Source: Salinactinospora qingdaonensis
Lineage (GTDB): Bacteria; Actinomycetota; Actinomycetes; Streptosporangiales; Streptosporangiaceae
Reading direction: 5' to 3'
Length of the DNA: 64,000 nucleotides
Assembly: GCF_039539445.1 (NCBI RefSeq)
Contig: NZ_BAABDD010000015.1
Coordinates: forward strand, 56,102 to 120,101
The stretch's first letter is position 1. The number at the start of each line of letters is the position of its first letter. Below are positions 44,977 to 52,973 of the stretch, piece after piece. Position numbers and translations under genes: made by a program. Under the pieces are notes generated by a model, which was not told where the DNA came from, searched no databases, and saw only the letters and a list, made by a program, of their open reading frames with translations.

Positions 44977-45972
44977 GTGGATATCGACGTCTTCGCCACT
45001 GCGCACCGTTTGGAATGGCAACGCCTGGATGCGCTGATCCGCAGGCGCCGCCGACTCACCGGACCGGAGGTGGACGAGCTGGTCGAGCTGTACCAGCGCG
45101 CCGCCACCCACCTGTCGACCGTGCGCTCCTCGGGGCAAGATCCCGCTCTCACCGCGCGGCTGTCGGGGCTCGTGGCGCGCGGTCGTTCCGCGGTTACCGG
45201 CGCCCACGCCTCCGCTTGGGGCGATGTCAGCGGGTTCTTCGTGCGCACTTTCCCGGCGGTGCTCTACCGGATGCGCTGGTGGTGGATCGGGTCGGCGCTG
45301 CTGTCGCTGGCGCTGGGCGCGGGGATCGCGGTGTGGATCATGGCCGACCCGCAGGTGCAGGCCGCGATCGGTCCGCCTGAGGAGATCCGCGCCTACGTCG
45401 AGCACGATTTCGCCAACTACTACGTGGAGCACCCGGGCGCCTCGTTCGCCGCCCAGGTGTGGACCAACAACGCCTGGGTGTCGGCTCTGGCGTTGGTGCT
45501 CGGGGTGTTCGGCTGCCTGCCCACCGTCTACGTGCTGGCTCAAAACGCCGCTAACCTCGGCGTCGCTGGGGGGCTGATGTTTGCCCACGGCAAGGGCGAC
45601 ATCTTCCTGGGGTTGATCATCCCGCACGGGCTGCTGGAGTTGACCGCCGTGTTCGTTGCGGCCGGGGTCGGCATCAAGCTGGGGTGGACGCTGATCGCGC
45701 CGGGGCCGCGTCCGCGCCTGCAAGCACTGGCCGAGGAGGCACGCGCGGCTATGGCTGTCGTTTTGGGGCTGGTGGTGGTGTTGTTCGTCTCGGGACTCAT
45801 CGAGGGGTTCGTCACCGGCTGGGTCCACATCACGTGGCTGCGCATCGCCATCGGCGTGGCTGCCGAGGCCCTGTTCCTGGCCTACGTTTTCGTGCTGGGC
45901 CGCAAGGCGGTCCACGAGGGGGAGACGGGCGACATCGCCCACCGCCCCGAGACCGCCCCCGTGGCCGGTTGA
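44977..45972 (+). CDS. Stage II sporulation protein M-like (DUF95) membrane protein
   Basis: 331 residues with five to six membrane helices after a cytoplasmic N-terminal region of about 100 residues (VDIDVFATAHRLEWQRLDAL, ELVELYQRAATHLSTVR). The signature includes WWWIGSALLSLALGAGIAVW and FANYYVEHPGASFAAQVWTN, then LIIPHGLLELTAVFVAAGVG. The GTG at 44977 precedes the conserved N-terminus; the frame opens 117 bp earlier. It is divergent from RDD and beside the DUF58-MoxR operon, an arrangement conserved near mtrA in other actinobacteria. Function unknown. Confidence 0.88.
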   Translation: MDIDVFATAHRLEWQRLDALIRRRRRLTGPEVDELVELYQRAATHLSTVRSSGQDPALTARLSGLVARGRSAVTGAHASAWGDVSGFFVRTFPAVLYRMRWWWIGSALLSLALGAGIAVWIMADPQVQAAIGPPEEIRAYVEHDFANYYVEHPGASFAAQVWTNNAWVSALALVLGVFGCLPTVYVLAQNAANLGVAGGLMFAHGKGDIFLGLIIPHGLLELTAVFVAAGVGIKLGWTLIAPGPRPRLQALAEEARAAMAVVLGLVVVLFVSGLIEGFVTGWVHITWLRIAIGVAAEALFLAYVFVLGRKAVHEGETGDIAHRPETAPVAG

Positions 45973-45978
45973 GGTCGC

Positions 45979-46194
45979 CTAACACCCTGGGAAACAGTGG
46001 GAGAGCTGTGCCGTCGTGCCCGTGCCCTCCGCGTGGAACGGCACAACCTTGCCCACTGGCGTCCCGTTGCGGGTGATGACGAAGTTCTCCCCTTTTTCCA
46101 CGTCGTTCAGGGTCTGAGCATTGTTGTTGCGTAGCTCGCGCTGGCTGATTCGTCTGAGATTCGCGTTGTCGGGCTCGTCGTTTGTGACTCTCAG
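45979..46194 (-). pseudogene. Remnant of a Phd/YefM-type antitoxin gene
   Basis: The minus strand encodes LRRISQRELRNNNAQTLNDV and then KGENFVITRNGTPVGKVVPF, a very clear prevent-host-death antitoxin core. No ATG, GTG or TTG lies in frame before it back to a stop; the only option is a CTG at 46194. The tail ends early at a TAG (45981). No toxin gene is adjacent. I read this as a decayed orphan antitoxin; translation from CTG cannot be excluded. Confidence 0.7.
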
Positions 46195-46237
46195 CGTAGG
46201 TCGAGGTGCGACGTTGTGCTACGCACAAGGAGAGGTG

Positions 46238-47539
46238 CTACAGCCGTCCCGCCGCCTTCAGCGAGATGTAGGCGTCGGCCAGCGCGAGGGCGATGGCCTC
46301 CGGCCCGGCGTCGACGACCTCCACGCCGCGGCGGCGTAGCTCGGCGGTGACGCGGCGGCGCTCGCTGCGGGTCCGCTCGGCCGCCGCCGCTTCGTAGACC
46401 GCGGGGGCGCTGCCGCGCCGCTGGGCCATCTCGCTCACCCGCGGGTCGCTCACCGCGGCCACGAGCACCAAATGCCGCGAGGTCAACGTGGACAGCCGAG
46501 GCAGCAGCCCCTCCTCCATAGCCGCGGCGTTGAGGTCGGTGAGCAGCACCACGAGCTGGCGGGTGCGGCTGTGCCGGCCCATGATCTCCGAGATCAGCCC
46601 CGCCGGCTCGGATTCCACCAGTGCGGCCTCCAGCGGCGCCATCGCCTGCACCATCGCCGATACGGCGCTCCCGCGCCCGCTGCTGCGCACGCGGGCGCGC
46701 ACCTGGCGGTCGAAGGCCAGCATGTCCACCCGGTCGCCGGCCCGGGCGGCCAGAGTGGCCAGCAGCAGGGCCGCGTCCATCGAGTGGTCCAGCCGCGGCG
46801 TGTCGCCCACCCGGCCGGCCGAAGTGCGGCTGGTGTCGAGCACGACGAGGATGCGCCGGTCGCGCTCGGGCCGCCAGGTGCGCACCACGACGGACTCGCG
46901 CCGGGCCGTGGCGCGCCAGTCGATGGAGCGCACGTCGTCACCGGGCACGTACTCGCGCAGCGAGTCGAATTCGCTGCCCTGCCCCCGCACCATGGCGAGG
47001 TTGCGGCCCTCCAGTTGGCGCAGCCGCGAAATCTTGCCGGGCAGGTGCCGCCGGCTGTGGAAGGGCGGCAGCGCCCGCACCGTCCACGGCACCGTGTGCG
47101 TGCACTGCCGTGCCGCCAAGCCCAGCGGGCCGACGCTGCGCACGGTGACCCTGGCCGCGCGCTGGTCGCCGCGCCGTACCGGCGTCAACGTGGTCTGGAG
47201 CCGCCGTGTCCCGCCGCGGGGGATCGTGACCGTGCTTGATGCGGGGTGCGCCTCGGCGCTGGGGGGCCATGCGTCGCGGATACGGGCGCGTAGGTGGCGC
47301 CGGCTGCCGTTGCGCACCAGCAGTCCCACGGTCGCGCTCTCCCCGAGCCGCACCGACGTGTCTCCCTCGCGCTCGAAGCGCACCTGGCGCGCGCTGGCGG
47401 CCAGCAGCAGGTCCAGGGCCAGGAGAGCGGCCAGCAGCCCGGTCATCCCCCATAGCACCCACGGGCCCGCGCCGCCGGCGATGAGGACCGCGGCCACGCC
47501 CGCGAAGGCCAGCAGTACCGCCCGGCCGGTGATCGCCAT
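46238..47539 (-). CDS. DUF58 domain protein
   Basis: 433 residues. Two N-terminal helices (about 8-45) are followed by a beta domain and the DUF58/vWA-like core: EFDSLREYVPGDDVRSIDWR, TWRPERDRRILVVLDTSRT, and QLVVLLTDLNAA. DUF58 proteins are encoded with MoxR ATPases, as here. ATG at 47539. It is downstream of the MoxR gene by 12 bp. Likely acts as the vWA adaptor of the MoxR chaperone, assisting a membrane or secreted client. Confidence 0.9.
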   Translation of the reverse strand: MAITGRAVLLAFAGVAAVLIAGGAGPWVLWGMTGLLAALLALDLLLAASARQVRFEREGDTSVRLGESATVGLLVRNGSRRHLRARIRDAWPPSAEAHPASSTVTIPRGGTRRLQTTLTPVRRGDQRAARVTVRSVGPLGLAARQCTHTVPWTVRALPPFHSRRHLPGKISRLRQLEGRNLAMVRGQGSEFDSLREYVPGDDVRSIDWRATARRESVVVRTWRPERDRRILVVLDTSRTSAGRVGDTPRLDHSMDAALLLATLAARAGDRVDMLAFDRQVRARVRSSGRGSAVSAMVQAMAPLEAALVESEPAGLISEIMGRHSRTRQLVVLLTDLNAAAMEEGLLPRLSTLTSRHLVLVAAVSDPRVSEMAQRRGSAPAVYEAAAAERTRSERRRVTAELRRRGVEVVDAGPEAIALALADAYISLKAAGRL

Positions 47540-47551
47540 GAGTACCCCGCC

Positions 47552-48535
47552 CTACCGGGGAACCTGGACGGCGGCGAGGACGCCGTCGAGCAGCCCGTCG
47601 GCGGTGGCGCCCTCCAGTTCGGCCTCCGGGCGCAGGGCGACCCGGTGCCGTAGCGTCACCCGCGCCAGTGCCTTCACGTCGTCGGGGGTCACGTAGTCGC
47701 GCCCGGACAGCCACGCCCACGCCCGGCTGGTGCGCAGCAGTGCGGTCGTCCCGCGCGGGGAGGCGCCCAGTTGCAGCGACGGCGAGGCGCGGGTGGCCCG
47801 ACAGATGTCGACGATGTAGGCCAACACTTCGGGAGCCACGCGAACCCCGGTCACGGCCTCCCGCGCGGCGCGCAGCTCGGCCGCCCCGGCGACGGGCCGG
47901 ACCCCGGCCGCCTCCAGGTCGCTGGGGTCGAAACCGGCGGCGTGCCGGTTGAGCATGTCGATCTCCTCGCCGCGCTGGGGCAGCGATACGACCAGCTTGA
48001 GCAGGAACCGGTCGAGTTGGGCCTCCGGCAGCGGGTAGGTCCCCTCGTACTCGACCGGGTTCTGGGTAGCCGCCACCACGAAGGGGTCGGCCAGCGGGCG
48101 CGGCTCCCCTTCGATCGTCACCTGCCGCTCCTCCATGGCCTCCAGCAGCGCGGCCTGGGTCTTGGGCGGGGTCCGGTTGATCTCGTCGGCTAGGAACAGG
48201 TTGGTGAACACCGGCCCCTCGTGGAATTCGAACTTGGCGGTCCGGCTGTCGTAGACCAGCGAACCGGTCACGTCCCCGGGCATCAGGTCGGGGGTGAACT
48301 GGGTCCGTTTGTGGTCGAGTGAGAGCGCGGCGGCCACGGTGCGGATCAGCAGCGTCTTGGCGACGCCGGGCACGCCTTCCAGTAGCACGTGGCCGCGGCA
48401 CAGCAGCGCCACGACGAGCCCGGTCACGGTCTCCTCCTGGCCGACGACGGCCTTGGCGACCTCGTTGCGCAGGGCCACGAGCGCCGCCCGCGCCTCCTCG
48501 GCCGGTGGCTGCCCGGGGGTGGTCTGGACGGTCAC
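47552..48535 (-). CDS. MoxR-family AAA+ ATPase
   Basis: 327-residue AAA+ chaperone. Walker A is LLEGVPGVAKT, Walker B NLFLADEINRT, with the sensor segment PFVVAATQNPVEYEGTYPLP and the arginine finger region LPEAQLDRFLLKLVV. The lid domain ends in VTPDDVKALARVTLRHRV. These proteins remodel vWA-linked partners. It is part of the leftward operon DUF-membrane, DUF4129, DUF4350, MoxR, DUF58; start is the GTG at 48535. Confidence 0.93.
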   Translation of the reverse strand: MTVQTTPGQPPAEEARAALVALRNEVAKAVVGQEETVTGLVVALLCRGHVLLEGVPGVAKTLLIRTVAAALSLDHKRTQFTPDLMPGDVTGSLVYDSRTAKFEFHEGPVFTNLFLADEINRTPPKTQAALLEAMEERQVTIEGEPRPLADPFVVAATQNPVEYEGTYPLPEAQLDRFLLKLVVSLPQRGEEIDMLNRHAAGFDPSDLEAAGVRPVAGAAELRAAREAVTGVRVAPEVLAYIVDICRATRASPSLQLGASPRGTTALLRTSRAWAWLSGRDYVTPDDVKALARVTLRHRVALRPEAELEGATADGLLDGVLAAVQVPR

Positions 48536-48610
48536 GGCTGCTGTACCTCTTTCACGTCTGTGGCGTTCCTACATTGTCGTCGCGGCCGTCGCCGGCTCGG
48601 GGTCACCGGG

Positions 48611-49882
48611 TCACCGTAGGGTGTCGGTGACCCGGTCGAGTTCGTCGGCCAGGCGCACCAGGCCATGATCGTCGGCGCTGTAGGGGTCGTGGCCCTCGGA
48701 GTCGCCCGCCCCGTAGAGCAGTTCGCCCAACCGCCGCGGGTCTTCTCCCGTGCGTGCGGCCACTGCCTCGACGACGGTCTCGGGTGAAGCGTCAGGACCC
48801 AATTCCACCAAGGGTCGAATCCGTTCGAGACACCCCGAGCGCAAGGCGAGCGCCGCCCGGTCCCGTGCCCGCCGCGCCGTGTACAACCGCGCTCTGCCCT
48901 CGGTGGTCTCAGCGGCGCGCACCACCACCGGTAGCCGTTCGGCCACCAGCGGCCCCAGGCGCCGTCCCCGCCATAGCGCTAGCAGGGCCAGCGCCAGCAC
49001 CAGCGCGATCAACGAGAGGGGGACCGAGTCCGGCAGCAGTGACCACAGCGACTGCTCCTCTCCCGGTGTTGGGACATCGGGCAGCAGCCACACGACGTGG
49101 CGCTCCTCGGCGGTGCCGCTGTCGCTGCCGGTCCCCGCTGCGGGCGCGAGCGCGAGGTTGAGCAGCAGCGCCGCGTTGCCGCGCTCGGCCAGGGCGAAGT
49201 TGCGCAGCGGGTCACCGGTGCCGAGCACGGTCACCGTTCGATCCTGGGTGTCGGTGCGCACCAGAGCGCTCCCGCTCTCCTCCGGAGCGGGGTAGCACGC
49301 GGCACCGTCGTCGACCGTGTAGAGCTCGGCGGGCACCGACGGGCCGTTGACCAGGGTGCCGCCTACCGCGATGTCGCCCGCCGCGGTGGCCGCCGCCAAT
49401 GCGCACTCCGGGGTGAGAACCTCGGCGTCGCTGCGGCCCGTGACCGTCACGCCCGGCGCTAGCCGTTCCAGTGCCTGGGTGGTGGGCCGGATCAACAGTC
49501 GGTGGCCCGGCGCCTCGGCCAGTCGGGTGAGCTCCTCGGCCGTGAGCCGGTGGGAGTGCGCCACGAGGAGGAGCGCGTCGGGGGTGTCGCTCACGGCGTC
49601 GATGGCGCTGCCCGAATCGCGGGCGATGGTGACTTCGGCCCCGCGCTCGCCCAGGATCTGGGCCAACGCCCGGGAACCGGTGGGGTTGGGGGCATCGGGG
49701 TCGAGGTCGCCTGCGGGCAACGGTCGAGAACCCAGCGATACCACGATGGCGATCAGGATGAGTCCGGCGGCGAACGCCAGCGGGCCGCGCCAACGCCGCC
49801 ATAGTTGTCCCGGGGTGACTGAGCTGATCTGCGTCGACTCCGAGGGCGACTCGGGCGCGGGGGCGGTCGGCGCGGCGCTCAT
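48611..49882 (-). CDS. DUF4350 domain membrane protein
   Basis: 423 residues with a helix at about 33-52 and another near 295-312. The extracytoplasmic domain has the DUF4350 features: DPDAPNPTGSRALAQILGER, VTIARDSGSAIDAV and LLVAHSHRLTAEELTRLAEA. The cytoplasmic C-terminus is Arg-rich. The start ATG at 49882 overlaps the preceding stop by four bases, so it is coupled to the DUF4129 gene. The pair with DUF4129 and MoxR suggests a surface assembly or transglutaminase-type partner system, as in related operons. Confidence 0.85.
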   Translation of the reverse strand: MSAAPTAPAPESPSESTQISSVTPGQLWRRWRGPLAFAAGLILIAIVVSLGSRPLPAGDLDPDAPNPTGSRALAQILGERGAEVTIARDSGSAIDAVSDTPDALLLVAHSHRLTAEELTRLAEAPGHRLLIRPTTQALERLAPGVTVTGRSDAEVLTPECALAAATAAGDIAVGGTLVNGPSVPAELYTVDDGAACYPAPEESGSALVRTDTQDRTVTVLGTGDPLRNFALAERGNAALLLNLALAPAAGTGSDSGTAEERHVVWLLPDVPTPGEEQSLWSLLPDSVPLSLIALVLALALLALWRGRRLGPLVAERLPVVVRAAETTEGRARLYTARRARDRAALALRSGCLERIRPLVELGPDASPETVVEAVAARTGEDPRRLGELLYGAGDSEGHDPYSADDHGLVRLADELDRVTDTLR

Positions 49883-50487
49883 GGCGTGGGTCCCATGTTC
49901 ACCTCGGCCCGCTGCACCTGCTCGTCCACGTCGCGCAGCAGATGGTAGCCCGCTGCCGTGGCCGCGCGCTCGCCGTAGCAGACCTCGTTGAACACCCCGG
50001 CCGCCGCGTTGAGCGCGTCACGGTGTTCGGGCAGTGCGTGACCGGCGGCCATGGCCAACTCGGTGGCGGTGCGTCCAGGGCGGGGGGTGACCACGGCCCG
50101 GTCCTCCAGTTCGCGGCTGATGGCGCGCAGCCGCTCCCGGATGGCTTCGCCGTAGGTGCCGTTGCGCGCGTGCTCTTCGGCGCGGTCGCGGTGGTCGCGT
50201 GCCGTCAGGGGCGCGTCGGTGTCGACGAGCGCCCCCCGGCGCCGTGCCCGCCGCGTGGGCCGGTTGTAGACGATCAGAGCGATCACCAGCAGTGCCGCGG
50301 TCACCAGCAGCGGGGCCAGCGTCCACCACCCGCCGGGCAGCGCCCGGCTGGCCCCGTTCAGCACCTCCGCCAGCCACTCCATGATCCGGGTGTAGATGAT
50401 TTCGATCAGGCTTGGCTCGGCGTTGCCGTACTCGGGCTCGGCTAGTTCGTCTCGGGCCAGTCGGGAGCCCTCGTCCCGTCCGATCAA
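49879..50487 (-). CDS. DUF4129 domain protein
   Basis: 202 residues. One membrane helix at about 57-75 (LAPLLVTAALLVIALIVYN) and a cytoplasmic C-terminal DUF4129 domain (RDRAEEHARNGTYGEAIRER, ATELAMAAGHALPEH). It starts with TTG at 50487 overlapping the preceding stop and ends overlapping the DUF4350 start. DUF4129 domains often occur with MoxR and transglutaminase-like proteins. It presumably works in this operon. Confidence 0.85.
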   Translation of the reverse strand: MIGRDEGSRLARDELAEPEYGNAEPSLIEIIYTRIMEWLAEVLNGASRALPGGWWTLAPLLVTAALLVIALIVYNRPTRRARRRGALVDTDAPLTARDHRDRAEEHARNGTYGEAIRERLRAISRELEDRAVVTPRPGRTATELAMAAGHALPEHRDALNAAAGVFNEVCYGERAATAAGYHLLRDVDEQVQRAEVNMGPTP

Positions 50488-51788
50488 CCGGCGCCTCCGC
50501 CGGGAGCGGCCATGCCGCCGGGCGCGGGGTCGGGCAGGTAGATGTCGGCGTCGACGTGCCGGCCGGATTGGGTGGCGGTTTGCAGTTTCAGGTCCAACCC
50601 TTCGCGGCGCATGCGCAGATCCACGTAAAGCAGCGCTGTCACACCGGCGACGAACGGTCCGGTGACCGCTCCGGCGAGCACCGAGCCCACGAAGATCGAG
50701 GCGCTCTCAAGGACCACCAGCCATGCCGAATCCGACATCCCCAGCGCGGCGAGGCTCGGCACGATCGAGAACGGGATCGACAAGATGTTGGCGACGATGG
50801 TCACAAGGATCTGGGCCAGGAGCAGGATGCCGAACACGCGCCAGAAGCTGTTCGCCGTCAACCGCCAGGAGCGTCCCAGCGCTTGGAAGGGGCCGAGACG
50901 TTCCAGGACCACGATCGGCATCGCCAAGGCGAGCTTGACGTAGATCCACGCGCCCAGCACCACCATCACCGCCAGGCCCGCCAAGGTCAGCAGCACGCCG
51001 AGAACCGCACCGGCGCCCTCGAGCAGGAAGCCGAGCGTGGCCACGACGAAGAAGAGCGCCACCAGGGCCAGTATCCATGCCACAGAAAGCAGGAACATCA
51101 CCCCGCCCAGTCCCAGGATCGCGCCGATCCTGGGGCGCACGGCTTGTACCGCCTCGCCCAGCGAGAGGTGTCGGCCCACGACGGCCAGTCCGCACACCAT
51201 CGCCAGCAGGCCGCTCAGGACTAGCCTCGCGACGAGCTCGATCAACGCGCCACCGAAGAGGCTGATCAGGCCGAATGTGGAGAAGGGGACGGGGCCGAGT
51301 TCGGAAGGCTGGCTCGTCGGAGCGGTCGCCTGATCGATCCAGTCGGCGTAACTTTGCGACACTGAGGAGAAGCCCAGGGTCGGCAGGATGGCGGCGATGG
51401 CCATGATGATCACCGCCAGCCCCAGGGTGGCCTTGGGGTTGGCGCGGATATAGCTGAACGCGCCGTTGAAGATGTCGCCCAAGGTGAGGGGGCGCAGCGC
51501 GATCACACCGGGACGGGGGGCCGGCGGGCGTGGCGGCCCGCCTCCCGGGGGATAGGAGCCGTACGGGGGGGAGCCGCCGGGTGGGGGAGGGCCGGCGGGC
51601 GGTTGCCAGCCACCCGCGCCGGCAGCGTTGTGGGGGTCAGGTGAGCCATAGGGGGGGTGGCCGCTGTCGGGAGGCGACTCGCCGTCGGCCGGGGGAGGGC
51701 CACCGGGGGCGGACCACCCCGGAGACGGGGCCTCGGGGTCACGGGGATCACGGGAACCCCACGCGCTCCGGCCGTCGTCCTGGGTCAT
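50484..51788 (-). CDS. Multi-pass membrane protein (glycerophosphodiesterase membrane-domain-like)
   Basis: 434 residues. An N-terminal 95-residue Pro/Gly-rich cytoplasmic segment (SPPYGSYPPGGGPPRPP) precedes about six membrane helices. VIALRPLTLGDIFNGAFSYI followed by later GPFQALGRSWRLTANSFWRV is the pattern of the YfhO/GDPD-membrane-domain superfamily. No catalytic domain is present. ATG at 51788; its stop overlaps the DUF4129 start. It heads the leftward operon and is divergent from mtrA by 480 bp. Confidence 0.85.
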   Translation of the reverse strand: MTQDDGRSAWGSRDPRDPEAPSPGWSAPGGPPPADGESPPDSGHPPYGSPDPHNAAGAGGWQPPAGPPPPGGSPPYGSYPPGGGPPRPPAPRPGVIALRPLTLGDIFNGAFSYIRANPKATLGLAVIIMAIAAILPTLGFSSVSQSYADWIDQATAPTSQPSELGPVPFSTFGLISLFGGALIELVARLVLSGLLAMVCGLAVVGRHLSLGEAVQAVRPRIGAILGLGGVMFLLSVAWILALVALFFVVATLGFLLEGAGAVLGVLLTLAGLAVMVVLGAWIYVKLALAMPIVVLERLGPFQALGRSWRLTANSFWRVFGILLLAQILVTIVANILSIPFSIVPSLAALGMSDSAWLVVLESASIFVGSVLAGAVTGPFVAGVTALLYVDLRMRREGLDLKLQTATQSGRHVDADIYLPDPAPGGMAAPGGGAG

Positions 51789-52086
51789 CCCGAGCCTCCT
51801 GTCTCGCTCATCCGCACGGCGCCAGGGGCTTGCCGGAGCAAAGGTGTGAGGCCGTGCATGGGTCGTATCCGTTCAGCTTCAACCTACCGGCGTCGGATCT
51901 CGTCCCAAGACTCGTTACACCACTTATCAGCGACCCAATACCGTTCATTCTTTTTGTATGCTTTCGTTATCTGGACGACCGTGCCACATGCGAGGTTAAA
52001 GCCGGCATCAGCCACCCTTTGCTCTGGACGAAACAGCGGGTCAAGCGGCAGGGTGTGCGTGGGACCGGGTTAGGACATGCGCGCGT

Positions 52087-52139
52087 GGCGCCATAGTCGC
52101 TTTGCGTGGCCATCGGAATCGACCACACGCGATGGCGCC
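52087..52139. promoter_or_regulatory. Inverted repeat upstream of mtrA
   Basis: GGCGCCAT and ATGGCGCC, 8-bp perfect inverted arms 37 bp apart, overlapping the candidate -35 of mtrA. Candidate operator or cruciform; it could bind a dimer. Inferred. Confidence 0.4.
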
Positions 52140-52148
52140 TCGGATAAT
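52119..52148 (+). promoter_or_regulatory. Candidate mtrA promoter
   Basis: TCGACC (52119-52124), 18-bp spacer and GATAAT (52143-52148). The -10 matches at most consensus positions; the -35 is fair. The leader would be about 115 nt. Confidence 0.35.
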
Positions 52149-52269
52149 GGCAAGGTTGAGTTTGGATGGTCACTCCATGTGGGGGCCCGGCGGAAGAGAC
52201 CGAAGTTGTGCCGCTTGAGTGTCCGGAAAGGAGAGGGCGCTCGTTCCATCGCCCCACCGGGGGATGTCG

Positions 52270-52965
52270 ATGAGTGCCGGAAAAACGATGAAGGGACGCG
52301 TACTGGTCGTCGATGACGACCTCGCTCTCGCCGAGATGCTGGGCATCGTCCTCAGAGGCGAAGGCTTCGAGCCGTCGTTCGTACACGACGGCGACAAGGC
52401 GATGGAGGCGTTTCGGGAGACCAAGCCCGATCTCGTGCTGCTGGACCTCATGCTGCCCGGCGCCGACGGTATTGACGTGTGTCGCCAGATCCGAGCCGAG
52501 TCCGGTGTGCCCATTGTCATGCTGACCGCGAAAAGCGACACCGTCGACGTCGTGCTTGGGCTGGAGTCCGGCGCTGACGACTACATCATCAAACCGTTCA
52601 AGCCCAAGGAGTTGGTGGCTCGCATCCGGGTGCGGCTGCGCCGCACCGAGGAGCCCGCACCTGAGGTTTTGCAGATCGGGGACATCACTATTGACGTCGC
52701 CGGCCACGCAGTGCGTCGCGACGGCCGTCCTATCAGCCTGACGCCGCTGGAGTTCGACCTCCTCGTGGCGCTGGCCCGCAAACCCCGGCAGGTGTTCACC
52801 CGCGAGGTCCTGCTCGAACAGGTGTGGGGCTACCGGCACGCCGCCGACACGCGCTTGGTCAACGTCCACGTCCAACGGCTGCGCGCCAAGATCGAGAAGG
52901 ACCCCGAACACCCTGAGGTCGTGGTCACTGTGCGTGGCGTGGGTTACAAGGCCGGGACGGCCTGA
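52270..52965 (+). CDS. mtrA: Response regulator MtrA
   Basis: OmpR/PhoB-type response regulator controlling cell division and envelope genes in actinobacteria. In this 231-residue form the receiver has DDD at 15-17, phospho-acceptor D59 (LVLLDLMLPG), and the conserved K in DYIIKPFKPKELVARIRVRL. The winged helix is LTPLEFDLLVALARKPRQV with VNVHVQRLRAKIEKD. The ATG at 52270 has GGGGG six bases upstream; ATG 52264 is an alternative. It is followed by mtrB after 8 bp. Very close to M. tuberculosis MtrA in the output domain. Confidence 0.96.
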   Translation: MSAGKTMKGRVLVVDDDLALAEMLGIVLRGEGFEPSFVHDGDKAMEAFRETKPDLVLLDLMLPGADGIDVCRQIRAESGVPIVMLTAKSDTVDVVLGLESGADDYIIKPFKPKELVARIRVRLRRTEEPAPEVLQIGDITIDVAGHAVRRDGRPISLTPLEFDLLVALARKPRQVFTREVLLEQVWGYRHAADTRLVNVHVQRLRAKIEKDPEHPEVVVTVRGVGYKAGTA

Positions 52966-52973
52966 TCCGGGCG

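Larger units (their letters stand above)
51789..52269. other. Divergent control region of the leftward operon and mtrA
   Basis: 481 bp. It contains an AT-rich patch (51930-51975), an inverted repeat GGCGCCAT (52087-52094)/ATGGCGCC (52132-52139), and a candidate mtrA promoter (52119-52148). No gene is seen. Confidence 0.6.
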
